Shown here piece by piece: positions 31,985 to 41,202 of a DNA stretch of 64,000 nucleotides. The notes under the pieces were generated by a model. It saw only the letters and a list, made by a program, of their open reading frames with translations, was not told the DNA's origin and searched no databases. Position 1 is the stretch's first letter. The number at the start of each line of letters is the position of its first letter. Origin of the DNA: Mangrovimonas sp. ST2L15 (GTDB lineage: Bacteria; Bacteroidota; Bacteroidia; Flavobacteriales; Flavobacteriaceae); contig NZ_LBIQ01000030.1 of NCBI RefSeq assembly GCF_001280515.1, positions 868,001 to 932,000 of the forward strand. Direction: 5' to 3'. A program made the translations under genes and the position numbers.

Positions 31985-33463
31985 ATGTTGCTCATGTTTA
32001 AGAAATATACTGTTTTGCTATTTAGCCTTTTATTACTTTTTCAGTTGAATTGCTCAACCTCTGGAAATGACTCTGATTTGGATAATGGCCCAACGGGTAA
32101 TTCCAATCCAGATACTGGGACTGACACTAATGATGTTGATTTTTGGTTAACTAAACCCGATCAAAGCGTATTGTTATCAAAGAGACCCACGATTTTAAAC
32201 TTTGGGACGTCAAGTAATACTTTTTCGACTATTGAAGTGAACGAAAATTCAACCTTTCAAACGGTTGATGGTTTTGGGTTTACTTTAACAGGTGGTAGTG
32301 CCGAAGTAATCAATGGTTTGAGTTCTTCCAGTAAAACAACCTTACTTCAGGAGTTATTTGGTAGTGCTGAGGGCAGTATCGGTATTAATTATTTAAGGGT
32401 GAGTATCGGGAGTTCCGATTTGAATGCCTATCCTTTTACTTATAATGATATGTCGGAAGGGCAAATTGATGTTGAGCTCAATAATTTTAGCCTGGAACCC
32501 GATATGGAAGGTGTGGTATCTGTTTTACAGGAAATTCTTCAAGTAAACCCTAGCATAAAAATTTTAGGATCTCCTTGGACGGCACCTGTTTGGATGAAGG
32601 ATAATGATAGTTTTATAGGAGGGAGTTTGCAAGCGCAATACTTTGGTGTGTATGCTCAATATTTCGTGAAATATATTCAGGCCATGGCATCCGAAGGTAT
32701 ACCTATTGATGCCATTACGATTCAGAATGAACCTTATCATGATGGTAACAACCCAAGCATGTTTATGACCCCAGAGGACCAAGCTAGTTTTGTCAAAAAT
32801 CACTTAGGGCCTGCATTTGAAATGGCAAATATTGATACAAAAATTATTGTATGGGATCATAATTGTGATAATCCAAATTATCCAATAACCGTTCTTAACG
32901 ACCCCCTTGCTAAATCCTATATCGATGGTTCTGCTTTCCATTTATACAATGGGGATATTGAGGCTCTTAGTACAGTTCGCAATGCTCACCCTGACAAAAA
33001 CATATATTTTACAGAGCAGTATACATCCTCTAATGGGACCTTTGACGGGGATTTGCAATGGCATGTTAAAAATGTTGTGATAGGCTCAATGCGTAACTGG
33101 AGTAAAAATGCTTTGGAATGGAATTTGGCCAGTGACGAAAATTATCAACCTCACACCGATGGTGGATGTACTGTATGTAAAGGCGGTATCACGATAAGTT
33201 CGAGTGGAACCATTACCAGGAATGTAGGCTATTATATAATAGCCCATGCCTCTAAATTTGTACCAACAGGATCTCTGAGGGTTGCATCCAACATTGTAGG
33301 ACAATTACAAAATGTAGCCTTTAAAACGCCTGAAGGTAAAATGGTTCTAATTGTTATGAATGATGGAGCTTCTATTGAAACCTTTAATATTAAGCATCAA
33401 GGAGAATGGGTGTCGACCACATTAGGTCCGGGTGCTGTAGGGACATATGTTTGGAATCAATAG
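31985..33463 (+). CDS. GH30 glycoside hydrolase lipoprotein (second)
   Basis: A 492-residue GH30 enzyme with a lipobox FQLNC (Cys23) and an Asp/Gly/Thr-rich linker. Catalytic candidates are Glu249 (ITIQNEPYHDGN) and Glu344 (IYFTEQYTSS). It is clearly diverged from the first GH30, which begins 1.5 kb upstream, suggesting a different cleavage mode, such as endo versus exo. Such GH30 proteins act on beta-1,6-glucan. The stop overlaps the alternative long start of the next gene. Confidence 0.88.
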   Translation: MLLMFKKYTVLLFSLLLLFQLNCSTSGNDSDLDNGPTGNSNPDTGTDTNDVDFWLTKPDQSVLLSKRPTILNFGTSSNTFSTIEVNENSTFQTVDGFGFTLTGGSAEVINGLSSSSKTTLLQELFGSAEGSIGINYLRVSIGSSDLNAYPFTYNDMSEGQIDVELNNFSLEPDMEGVVSVLQEILQVNPSIKILGSPWTAPVWMKDNDSFIGGSLQAQYFGVYAQYFVKYIQAMASEGIPIDAITIQNEPYHDGNNPSMFMTPEDQASFVKNHLGPAFEMANIDTKIIVWDHNCDNPNYPITVLNDPLAKSYIDGSAFHLYNGDIEALSTVRNAHPDKNIYFTEQYTSSNGTFDGDLQWHVKNVVIGSMRNWSKNALEWNLASDENYQPHTDGGCTVCKGGITISSSGTITRNVGYYIIAHASKFVPTGSLRVASNIVGQLQNVAFKTPEGKMVLIVMNDGASIETFNIKHQGEWVSTTLGPGAVGTYVWNQ

Positions 33464-33470
33464 GAAGATT

Positions 33471-35201
33471 ATGAGATATATTTTAATGGTTTTGCTATTC
33501 ATTGTGTCAATTTCTATGCAATCTCAAGGGTTTTTGCATGCTGATGGACAAGATATAGTTGATGGTGCTGGTGAAAGGGTGCTTTTAAGAGGACTCGGCC
33601 TAGGAGGTTGGATGGTTCAAGAAGGTTATATGTTGCAGACTTCAAATTTTGCAGGTCCCCAACATGCTATTAAGCAGAAAATAGTTGAGTTAATAGGACC
33701 AGAGAAAACAGAGGCATTTTATGACGCTTATCTAAAGAATTCTGTTACAAAAAGGGATATCGATTCATTAAAGAGTTGGGGATTTAATACAGTGAGGTTG
33801 CCGATGCATTACAACCTGTATACACCACCGATAGAAAAGGAAACCAATGGAGAAATTACATGGATCGAAAAAGGATTTTCTTTAACCGATAGTTTGTTGA
33901 AATGGTGTGAAGCAAATAAAATGTATTTAATTCTTGATTTGCACGCTGCACCAGGTGGGCAAGGAAAGGATACCAATATTTCTGATTATGATGAGTCCAA
34001 GCCTTCTTTGTGGGAAAGTGAAGCCAATAAACAAAAAATGATTGCCTTCTGGAAAAAAGTAGCTGATAGATATAAGGATGAATCATGGATAGGAGGTTAT
34101 GATATTATCAATGAACCTAACTGGAGCTTTACGGGAAACCATCCAAACGGATGTGATGAAACCGATAATGGCCCCTTACGTCAACTTATGATGGATATTA
34201 CTAAAGCGATAAGAGAGGTAGATGCCAATCACATGGTTATCATAGCTGGAAATTGTTGGGGTAATAATTACAATGGAATATTTCCACTTTGGGATGATAA
34301 CACGGTGATTAGTTTTCATAAGTATTGGAACTTCAATACACAAGAGGAAATACAATTTGTACTTGATTATAGGAGCAAATTCAATGCTCCATTGTGGTTA
34401 AGCGAGAGTGGAGAAAATTCTAATGTTTGGTTTCGTGATGCAATTTCTCTCATGGAAAAGAATGATATAGGCTGGTGCTTTTGGCCCATGAAAAAAGTAG
34501 ATAACATTGCAGGAGTTACTTCAGTGACAAAAAATCCAGCATTTGACTCACTTTTGAAATATTGGGAGCATGGGGGTGAAAAACCAACGGTGCAATTTGC
34601 AGAAGGAGCTTTAATGCAACTGGTTGAGAATTTTAAAATGGAACATGTCCGTATCCAGAAGGATGTGATAGATGCTATGTTCAGACAGGTAGAAACCGAT
34701 ACAACCTTGGCCTATACATTTCATGAAATACCGGGAAAAATACCCGCTGTAGAATTTGATTTGGGGTCTCATACCAATGCGTATTTTGATACAACTTTAG
34801 CAAATTATTGGGTGAGTACAGATGAACACTCGCAAGGTAATACAGGCAGAAAATTTAGAAATGACGCCGTTGATATACAAGTATCCACAGATAGCGAGAA
34901 TCAAGGATATGAGGTATTCGATATAGCAGATGGAGAATGGTTGTTATTCACGGTAAATGTCAACAAATCAGCTAGCTATGATTTAGAGATTAGATATGCT
35001 TCTCCCAATCAAGGGGGGGAATTACATTTAGAAATGGATTCAAAAAATATAACCTCAAACATTGAATTGCCAGTTTCTAGTAATTCTTATAGCTCATTTC
35101 TAGTCAAAGGAATTTATTTAAAGGAAGGAGTTCACAAAATGAAAGTGGTTTTTGATACTGGTGGGTTCAAATTGAAGTATTTGAAATTTACACGTCAATA
35201 A
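33471..35201 (+). CDS. GH5 glucanase with C-terminal carbohydrate-binding module
   Basis: 576 residues from the preferred ATG at 33471, where a signal peptide begins (RYILMVLLFIVSISMQSQG); an earlier ATG at 33447 would only add eight polar residues. The GH5 catalytic domain (about 22-370) has the exo-1,3-glucanase-like opening LLRGLGLGGWMVQEGYML, acid/base Glu215 (DIINEPNW) and nucleophile Glu312 (LWLSESGEN). Residues ~440-576 resemble a CBM6-type jelly roll (FDIADGEWLLFTVNV, YDLEIRYAS). It likely cuts beta-1,3- or mixed beta-glucan. GH5 subfamily not assigned. Confidence 0.85.
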   Translation: MRYILMVLLFIVSISMQSQGFLHADGQDIVDGAGERVLLRGLGLGGWMVQEGYMLQTSNFAGPQHAIKQKIVELIGPEKTEAFYDAYLKNSVTKRDIDSLKSWGFNTVRLPMHYNLYTPPIEKETNGEITWIEKGFSLTDSLLKWCEANKMYLILDLHAAPGGQGKDTNISDYDESKPSLWESEANKQKMIAFWKKVADRYKDESWIGGYDIINEPNWSFTGNHPNGCDETDNGPLRQLMMDITKAIREVDANHMVIIAGNCWGNNYNGIFPLWDDNTVISFHKYWNFNTQEEIQFVLDYRSKFNAPLWLSESGENSNVWFRDAISLMEKNDIGWCFWPMKKVDNIAGVTSVTKNPAFDSLLKYWEHGGEKPTVQFAEGALMQLVENFKMEHVRIQKDVIDAMFRQVETDTTLAYTFHEIPGKIPAVEFDLGSHTNAYFDTTLANYWVSTDEHSQGNTGRKFRNDAVDIQVSTDSENQGYEVFDIADGEWLLFTVNVNKSASYDLEIRYASPNQGGELHLEMDSKNITSNIELPVSSNSYSSFLVKGIYLKEGVHKMKVVFDTGGFKLKYLKFTRQ

Positions 35202-35247
35202 TTCAAGATTATTTAGGAAATTGTGTCTTATGATTAAATAATATAAT

Positions 35248-36078
35248 ATGATTCAAAGATTGGTTATTCTTCTTATTTTACTTGTTGGGTATACTGTTAA
35301 TTCCCAAACGACTACCTATAGTCTTAAAGAGAATCTTGCATATTATGAAAACGGATTTGAGCAAGATGATGCTTATATTAAAGAGCGCTGTAAGTTAGAT
35401 ATTTATTATCCCACAAATCAAAATGGTTTTGCTACGGTTGTTTGGTTTCATGGTGGCGGATTGACTTCTGGAAATAAAGAAATTCCTGAGTCGTTAAAGA
35501 ACAAAGGATTGGCGGTAGTAGCCGTTAATTATAGACTCTATCCTAAGGTAAAAGCTCCAGCATATATCGAAGATGCTGCGGCTGCGGTAAGTTGGGTTTA
35601 TAGAAATATTGAACGTTATGGTGGAGACGCGTCTTTGATTTTTGTGTCTGGGCATTCTGCTGGTGGCTACCTCGCTAGTATGGTAGGTTTGGATAAGTCT
35701 TGGTTAGGGCATTTTGATATGGATGCCGATAAAATTGCTGGACTTATACCATTTAGTGGACATACCATTACCCATTTTACCGTGAGAGAAGAAAGAGGTA
35801 TAAAAGGAACCCAGGCTATTGTAGATTCTTTGGCGCCCTTATATCATGTGCGTCCCGATGCACCTCCCATGTTATTAATTACTGGTGATAGGGATTTGGA
35901 GCTATTAGGTCGCTATGAGGAAACTGCCTACTTTCATCGTATGATGCAATTATCCGGTCATTCTCAAGTTCAGTTATTTGAACTGGAAGGGTATGACCAT
36001 GGAGGAATGGCTTTTCCAGCTTTCCCACTTTTAGTAAAGGAGATTAACCGAGTTAAAAAAGCTATTAAAGAAAAATAA
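35248..36078 (+). CDS. secreted alpha/beta-hydrolase (esterase)
   Basis: A 276-residue exported esterase of the BD-FAE / lipase-like kind. A signal peptide (about 1-19) is followed by the oxyanion motif WFHGGGLTSGNK, the nucleophile elbow GHSAGG with Ser137, an acid in TGDRDLE and a His near EGYDHGGM. It is the last gene of the glucan PUL. It may remove ester groups from the substrate, though acyl groups are not expected on plain laminarin, so the role is uncertain. Confidence 0.8.
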   Translation: MIQRLVILLILLVGYTVNSQTTTYSLKENLAYYENGFEQDDAYIKERCKLDIYYPTNQNGFATVVWFHGGGLTSGNKEIPESLKNKGLAVVAVNYRLYPKVKAPAYIEDAAAAVSWVYRNIERYGGDASLIFVSGHSAGGYLASMVGLDKSWLGHFDMDADKIAGLIPFSGHTITHFTVREERGIKGTQAIVDSLAPLYHVRPDAPPMLLITGDRDLELLGRYEETAYFHRMMQLSGHSQVQLFELEGYDHGGMAFPAFPLLVKEINRVKKAIKEK

Positions 36079-36097
36079 TATTGATCTTAATGTCTTC

Positions 36098-36673
36098 TTA
36101 TAGTTTTAATTGTTTCTCAATCCTGCTATCAGGAGTCAGCCAAATGAGGGCGACCAAGGCATAACAAATAATCCCTAAAATAGGGAATTTTATGGAACCG
36201 ATTACACCCACAATATACAAGGCAATAGATAGGATTTCCTTTTTGTGATTTTTTATGGCCAAACCAATTTTAGAAGCTTTCCCCTCATGTTTTATGGCTG
36301 TTCTTTCAAGCACCAAGAAAGCGATGGCGCTCAACAGAAGATTGATTCCGTAAAGTGCAACTGGATTTTTGGCCCAGTTGTTTTCACCCATCCAAGCGGT
36401 CGTAAAGGGAACCATGGAGAGAGTAAAGAGAAGGGCTAAATTAGCCCAAAGTACCTGACCATTTACTTTTTCTATAGCTTGGAAAAGATGGTGGTGGTTG
36501 TTCCAGTAAATACCTAAATAAACAAAACTAAGGATGTAAGATAAAAATTTAGGAATGAGTGGTTTTAAGGTTTCAAAGTCAGATCCCATTGGGACTTTTA
36601 ATTCCAAAACCATGATAGTTATTACTATGGCAAGAACTCCATCACTAAAGGCTTCTAAACGGCTTGTTTTCAT
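36098..36673 (-). CDS. TMEM175-family (DUF1211) channel-like membrane protein
   Basis: A 191-residue membrane protein with about six hydrophobic helices. The family signature RLEAFSDGVLAIVITIMVLE is at the N-terminus; in this family it lines a potassium-permeable pore. HHHLF in helix 3 and the last helix IICYALVALIWL are also visible. It is the intact relative of the fragment near 22600 and converges on the glucan PUL. Confidence 0.88.
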   Translation of the reverse strand: MKTSRLEAFSDGVLAIVITIMVLELKVPMGSDFETLKPLIPKFLSYILSFVYLGIYWNNHHHLFQAIEKVNGQVLWANLALLFTLSMVPFTTAWMGENNWAKNPVALYGINLLLSAIAFLVLERTAIKHEGKASKIGLAIKNHKKEILSIALYIVGVIGSIKFPILGIICYALVALIWLTPDSRIEKQLKL

Positions 36674-36683
36674 CTTGTGGTTT

Positions 36684-37037
36684 TTAAGAGTAGGCGATGT
36701 AAATTAATTCTGTTAAGATGGCCATATTTTTTGCAAAGTGCATTCCTTCCAACAACCGTTTTTCGGTATTGGCCTCCTTCCAAAATTGATGAATGGTGAA
36801 AGAGGCTACAACTAGGAAAAGAGAAAGCCCAATAATGCCAATCAATAAAAAATATCCCGTGGCAATAGATAGTCCACCAAAAATAAGAGCGATACCACTT
36901 ACCCTAACCATTAATCTTGGTGAAATCAACCCTTTTTTATCTGCATATTCTTTATAAGTATGGGTGTTAATCAAGTGGTTTATTCCATTAAGAATAAAGA
37001 AGAGTCCCAGTAGTATTAAAAGGATGGTTTTAATCAA
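36684..37037 (-). CDS. DoxX-like small membrane protein
   Basis: A 117-residue protein with four hydrophobic segments (near 2-20, 47-66, 68-85, 104-115) and the DoxX-like opening LGLFFILNGINHL. It is cotranscribed with the TMEM175 gene (10-base gap). Substrate and function unknown. Confidence 0.65.
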   Translation of the reverse strand: MIKTILLILLGLFFILNGINHLINTHTYKEYADKKGLISPRLMVRVSGIALIFGGLSIATGYFLLIGIIGLSLFLVVASFTIHQFWKEANTEKRLLEGMHFAKNMAILTELIYIAYS

Positions 37038-37155
37038 CTTACAATTGTTTTAATAGGTGTTAGAATCCAAATATTAAGAGTAAGTTACTTTCTTTTTTCT
37101 TATGGCTTCTTTTTTAAATGGAATATTTTGAGAATCTATTTTTTTAGGTCCAAGC

Positions 37156-37560
37156 TTAATTATATTGTTTTAATGCTTTTTTGAGTTCTTGAAGAGAATC
37201 GGGATCGGCAATTTGAGTGTCGATAACAAATTCTGTCTGGTTGGTAATCAGCTTTAAATCTCCTGCAAATTCTCGTATTTCAGTAATGTCGTTTAAGTTT
37301 ATCTTTTTTGAAAAAAGTGTGTGCTTTAATAATACCTCGTTTTTTATAGTTAGGTATTGTTTCGTGTTTTCAAAAAGAGAAATCACCCAAAAGCAAATAC
37401 CGGCTGACACCTGCCCGATACCTAAAGTGTTTAATGGAGGTTTGCTCCACGTTTCATAAAATATAGATAGTAAATGAAAAAGGATGCCGATGATAATCAT
37501 GAAAAGCCCCAGAAGGGAATAACTTTTCAATCTTTTTTTGCTATATCTGATTTTGGTCAT
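37156..37560 (-). CDS. small membrane protein with PH-like C-terminal part
   Basis: A 134-residue protein. Two hydrophobic helices (about 14-34 and 48-63) are followed by a strand-rich segment (QYLTIKNEVLLKH, KKINLNDITEIREFAGDLKL) resembling the small PH-like domains of bacterial membrane proteins. No functional assignment. Confidence 0.65.
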   Translation of the reverse strand: MTKIRYSKKRLKSYSLLGLFMIIIGILFHLLSIFYETWSKPPLNTLGIGQVSAGICFWVISLFENTKQYLTIKNEVLLKHTLFSKKINLNDITEIREFAGDLKLITNQTEFVIDTQIADPDSLQELKKALKQYN

Positions 37561-37580
37561 TGCGAATTTTTTAAAAGTGG

Positions 37581-37757
37581 TTAATTACTGGTTTCTTGTT
37601 TTTTCCCTACCCATGCTCCCACGAGTAATCCTACACCACCGCCTATAAACATGCTTGCAACCATGTCAATAATTTTTCCTTGAAAAGCAAACTGCGTGAT
37701 GATTCCAATGAGAAGAATAATAAACCCTAAGATTTTAACCTTTTTTTTTCTTTGCAT
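37581..37757 (-). CDS. 58-residue membrane peptide
   Basis: A short frame on the minus strand: MQRKKKVKILGFIILLIGI, then ITQFAFQGKIIDMVASM, then FIGGGVGLLVGAWVGKK and a stop. A basic start is followed by one membrane helix and a Gly-rich second hydrophobic segment. It fills the gap between two minus-strand genes (20 bases from the next start) and has a plausible composition. Function unknown. Confidence 0.55.
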   Translation of the reverse strand: MQRKKKVKILGFIILLIGIITQFAFQGKIIDMVASMFIGGGVGLLVGAWVGKKQETSN

Positions 37758-37789
37758 TGTTTTGTGTAAGGTTCATACCAAGTTATAAT

Positions 37790-39124
37790 TTAAAGATACA
37801 AAGGGACCTTTAAACCTACATAAATATCCGTAGATTTTGAGTTATTACTAATCAAGTTGCTTAATACTGATCCAGATCCCACCATAAGAGGACCGGCCCT
37901 TAAACCAAAGCCCCAAGCAAAATTCCCATATTCTCTTAAGCTAAATGGGCTATAGACGCTAAACCATTTGGTAGTAAATCTTGGTGTAAGGGTGAAGTTG
38001 TTTATAATGTGACTTACCTTATGTTTTTTACTTGAAATCAAAGAAAAATCTCCGTTAATACTCGCGTAAAAATTATTCTTGATATGGTAATCTGCCATGA
38101 GGTGAAATGCCGTAGGCAGTTTGATTTTAATATTTCTAGATGTGGTCTCTCCGCTATAATAATCTTCTAAAACTTGTTGAAAGTCATCTTCATCAAAAAT
38201 GTCTGCATCCACAATGTTGTTCATGTCATATTGCGTGACTTCGCCATTTTTGTAATTAATTGATCCGATATCCGTTATCGAAACCCCTAATTTTAATTTG
38301 TATGGGATGTAAGAATCAGAATTTATACCATCTGCATTTTCTTCATTCCATTGGTAGCTTAGACCTAAATCGGCACCAAAACCTGAGGTTAGGTGGTTGA
38401 ACTTGATGTTTTCGGGAGAAAAATCTGGGTGACTCAATCCGTAACTTAGAGAACCATTGGTAGTTAGAGTGTTAGAGGATGCATCATATTGTCCAGATAA
38501 CGTAGGCGTATTGAAAAAGGCTGAACCTGCACCCATTAAATATTTAAGTGTGATACCTCCCGCAAAGATATTTTTGTCCGTTTTTACAAGGGTTCTGGCA
38601 TATGTGAACCCTATTTCACCCCAGGCGTTAACCTTCCCGACAAAGTTCTCCAAGTTGAAATTGAAATCTTGGGAATTATCAAAGCCGTCTTCCAGATTTT
38701 CATATAATTGACCGTTGATGTTATTTAGGTTTAAAAATCCCCTTGCTCTTGTTGAAAAACCAAAACTGCTTTTACTGTTTAAATTAAACATTAATGAAGG
38801 TCCTAATACATCAGCATTGAAAAAGAAGTTGTTGTCGTCTTTAGGAAATTTGTCAACGTCTTCATCAAAATCAAAGCCGCCATTTGATTTTAAGATATCG
38901 CCCACATTGATTGCAAAATAATCACTGCCACCAAGAGCGCTTGCTGAAGCCAAATTGATATCCACCCTATAAGGCGTGTTTACAATATAGGCAGGGTTTA
39001 AAATGACCCCATGTATACCTGAATAATGGTCTGTTGTGGCTCCTATGTATGATTGAGCGCTTATCCCTGTAGTGCATAATAAAACGAGGCAAATGAAGTA
39101 ATAACTTATCGGATGTGGTTTCAT
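37790..39124 (-). CDS. DUF5723 outer-membrane protein
   Basis: A 444-residue protein with a signal peptide (about 1-24, ending GISAQ) and alternating beta strands typical of an outer-membrane barrel. The opening SYIGATTDHYSGIHGVILNP followed by ARGFLNLNNINGQLYENL fits DUF5723, a Bacteroidota family. Its role is unknown. It lies between the small membrane proteins and the pectin locus. Confidence 0.75.
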   Translation of the reverse strand: MKPHPISYYFICLVLLCTTGISAQSYIGATTDHYSGIHGVILNPAYIVNTPYRVDINLASASALGGSDYFAINVGDILKSNGGFDFDEDVDKFPKDDNNFFFNADVLGPSLMFNLNSKSSFGFSTRARGFLNLNNINGQLYENLEDGFDNSQDFNFNLENFVGKVNAWGEIGFTYARTLVKTDKNIFAGGITLKYLMGAGSAFFNTPTLSGQYDASSNTLTTNGSLSYGLSHPDFSPENIKFNHLTSGFGADLGLSYQWNEENADGINSDSYIPYKLKLGVSITDIGSINYKNGEVTQYDMNNIVDADIFDEDDFQQVLEDYYSGETTSRNIKIKLPTAFHLMADYHIKNNFYASINGDFSLISSKKHKVSHIINNFTLTPRFTTKWFSVYSPFSLREYGNFAWGFGLRAGPLMVGSGSVLSNLISNNSKSTDIYVGLKVPLYL

Positions 39125-39382
39125 GTAATGAGAGTTAAAATTGGCTGTTTTTTTAATTCCATTGAAATGAAAAAGTATTTGGTTTCCAATTCAAAAACAC
39201 TACTTCATAATTTCTGGCCCCTTAAAGGGTATGATATTAAGAAGTTTTGGTTGCTGTCTTTGAAATTATATCAAAACTTTTTAAAAGACAAATTTTTCGA
39301 AAAGCTCTGTCTTTAAGTTAGCTAAAAAAAGATTGTGATTTTTCCCAAAACAAAACTAATATCGTCACAAAATCGATTGATT

Positions 39383-40198
39383 TTACACCCCAGAAAACGT
39401 TTTAAATCCGCCGTCCACATATAGCACAGTTCCCGTGATAAAGCTTGAGGCGTCAGATACTAAATAGAGAAGAGAGGAAATAAGTTCTTCTGGTTTTCCA
39501 AAACGTCCCATAGGTGTGTTTTGAATAATGGTTGCTCCTCTTTCAGTAAGGCTTCCATCGGCATTGAGAAGCAGATTTCTGTTTTGTTCGCCAATAAAAA
39601 AACCAGGCGCAATGGCATTGACCCTTATCGGATTTTCATATTTCTTGGCAAATTCTACGGCTAACCATTTCGTGGTGTTTTCAATGGCAGCCTTAGAAGC
39701 TGAATAACCCAGAACTCTAGTTAAAGTCTCTTGGGCAGCGATAGAGGAAATATTAATAATATTCGCATGAGCATTTTTAGACATTTCCTTACCAAATACC
39801 AAAGTTGGTAATAAGGAACCTTTCAAATTAAGGTCTACAACCTTGTCAAAATCGGCCATGTCCATATCAAAGACACTTTCTTCAGGTTGGATGACAGCTC
39901 CTTTGATATTGCCTCCTGCCGCATTAACCAAAATATCAATTTTATGGAAGCGCTCAAGAATCTCTTCTTTGACCGTTTCTAAACTCTCTTTGTCTAAAAC
40001 ATCAGCCACCATCCCAACTGCCTGCCCTCCGAGATTGCCTATTTTTTTGGCTTGCTCGTCAAGACTCTGTTGGGTTCTTCCTAATAGTATCACTGTAATG
40101 CCTTCTAGGGCTAAGCCTAGAGCCATAGCGCCTCCAAGGGCTCCGCCACCACCAGTAATAACAGCAACTTTTCCTATATAATTGTGTGCAATTTTCAT
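39383..40198 (-). CDS. SDR oxidoreductase, probable fructuronate/mannonate type
   Basis: A 271-residue short-chain dehydrogenase. The NAD(P) motif is ITGGGGALGGAMA, followed by NAAGG, the catalytic Ser in ISSIAAQ and YSASK, and the end YVDGGF. The block AGGNIKGAVIQPEESVFDMD matches SDR-type D-mannonate oxidoreductases (UxuB-like), which reduce fructuronate to mannonate. No uxuA is in the window. It is divergent from kduI; the shared 163-base gap holds a LacI-type operator, so it probably belongs to the pectin regulon. Confidence 0.75.
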   Translation of the reverse strand: MKIAHNYIGKVAVITGGGGALGGAMALGLALEGITVILLGRTQQSLDEQAKKIGNLGGQAVGMVADVLDKESLETVKEEILERFHKIDILVNAAGGNIKGAVIQPEESVFDMDMADFDKVVDLNLKGSLLPTLVFGKEMSKNAHANIINISSIAAQETLTRVLGYSASKAAIENTTKWLAVEFAKKYENPIRVNAIAPGFFIGEQNRNLLLNADGSLTERGATIIQNTPMGRFGKPEELISSLLYLVSDASSFITGTVLYVDGGFKTFSGV

Positions 40199-40321
40199 GA
40201 GATTGATGTAATTTATTGATTTAAAATGGGTTGCTCCTCCAAATCACCGTTGCTAATTCCTTAAAAAAGCCCCTATTAAATTGTAAAAATAAAAATTTAT
40301 GATATTTAAAATAAAATATTT

Positions 40322-40343
40322 TATATTTGTGTAATCGATTACA
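40322..40343. promoter_or_regulatory. -7 box and LacI-type operator upstream of kduI
   Basis: TATATTTG (40322-40329) is directly followed by the perfect palindrome TGTAATCGATTACA (40330-40343), 18 bases before the kduI ATG. A bound repressor would cover the start of transcription. It also lies in the gap shared with the divergent SDR gene. Confidence 0.82.
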
Positions 40344-40361
40344 ATGCGAAAATAGAAAATT

Positions 40362-41198
40362 ATGATGAATTATAGCTTTAGATATGCTGCCAACCCTACA
40401 GATGCCAATAAATATAGTACTGAGGAGTTACGAGAGCATTTCTTAATTGAGAATTTATTTGTTGAAAATCAGATCAATGTGACCTATTCCATGTACGATA
40501 GATTGATTGTAGGTGGTGTGATGCCAGTAGGGCAATCCTTAAAATTGGAGACCATTCCTTATTTGAAGTCTGAAAACTTTTTGGATAGAAGAGAATTGGG
40601 GATCATCAATATCGGCGGAACAGGTTCTGTTACGGTTGATGGAACGGTCTATGAGTTGAAAACAAAAGAGGCGCTTTACGTAGCCAAAGGTCATAAAGAC
40701 GTTTTGTTTGCAAGTCTTGATGGGGAGCAAGCTTTATTCTATATCAATTCAGCTCCGGCGCATCAAAGTTTTACAACTAAAAAAATAGGTCGTGAAGATG
40801 CTGAGATTATCGAGTTAGGAGATGAAAAGCAAGCCAACAAGCGTATCTTAAATAAGCTTATCGTTAATAGTATAGTGGAAACTTGCCAGTTGCAAATGGG
40901 AATGACTGAGTTGCTGCCAGGTAACGTATGGAATACGATGCCAGCACATACTCATGAGAGAAGGATGGAGGCGTATTTCTATTTTGATTTGGATCCAGAT
41001 CAAACCATTTGTCACTTTATGGGGCAGCCACAAAATACAAGACACATTTTCATGAACAATCACCAAGCAGTGCTTTCGCCAGAGTGGTCTATCCATTCTG
41101 GAGCAGGAACATCTAACTATACGTTTATTTGGGGTATGGCAGGAGAGAATTTGGATTATGGAGATATGGATGTGTGTCCTCCAAACGAATTAAAATAA
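40362..41198 (+). CDS. kduI: 5-keto-4-deoxyuronate isomerase
   Basis: A 278-residue cupin-fold isomerase, full length. It converts 5-keto-4-deoxyuronate (DKI), derived from unsaturated galacturonate, to 2,5-diketo-3-deoxygluconate (DKII). Zinc ligands are visible in NTMPAHTHERRMEAYFYFD and in the later MNNHQAVLSPEWSIHSGAG. It begins the plus-strand catabolic operon; kduD starts 5 bases after its stop. Confidence 0.95.
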   Translation: MMNYSFRYAANPTDANKYSTEELREHFLIENLFVENQINVTYSMYDRLIVGGVMPVGQSLKLETIPYLKSENFLDRRELGIINIGGTGSVTVDGTVYELKTKEALYVAKGHKDVLFASLDGEQALFYINSAPAHQSFTTKKIGREDAEIIELGDEKQANKRILNKLIVNSIVETCQLQMGMTELLPGNVWNTMPAHTHERRMEAYFYFDLDPDQTICHFMGQPQNTRHIFMNNHQAVLSPEWSIHSGAGTSNYTFIWGMAGENLDYGDMDVCPPNELK

Positions 41199-41202
41199 AA
41201 GC

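Noticed and set aside
39113-39316. 67-residue plus-strand frame between the DUF5723 and SDR genes
   Set aside because: It starts inside the opposite gene, has no recognisable pattern and lies in an AT-rich control region. Nothing else is evident in 39125-39382.
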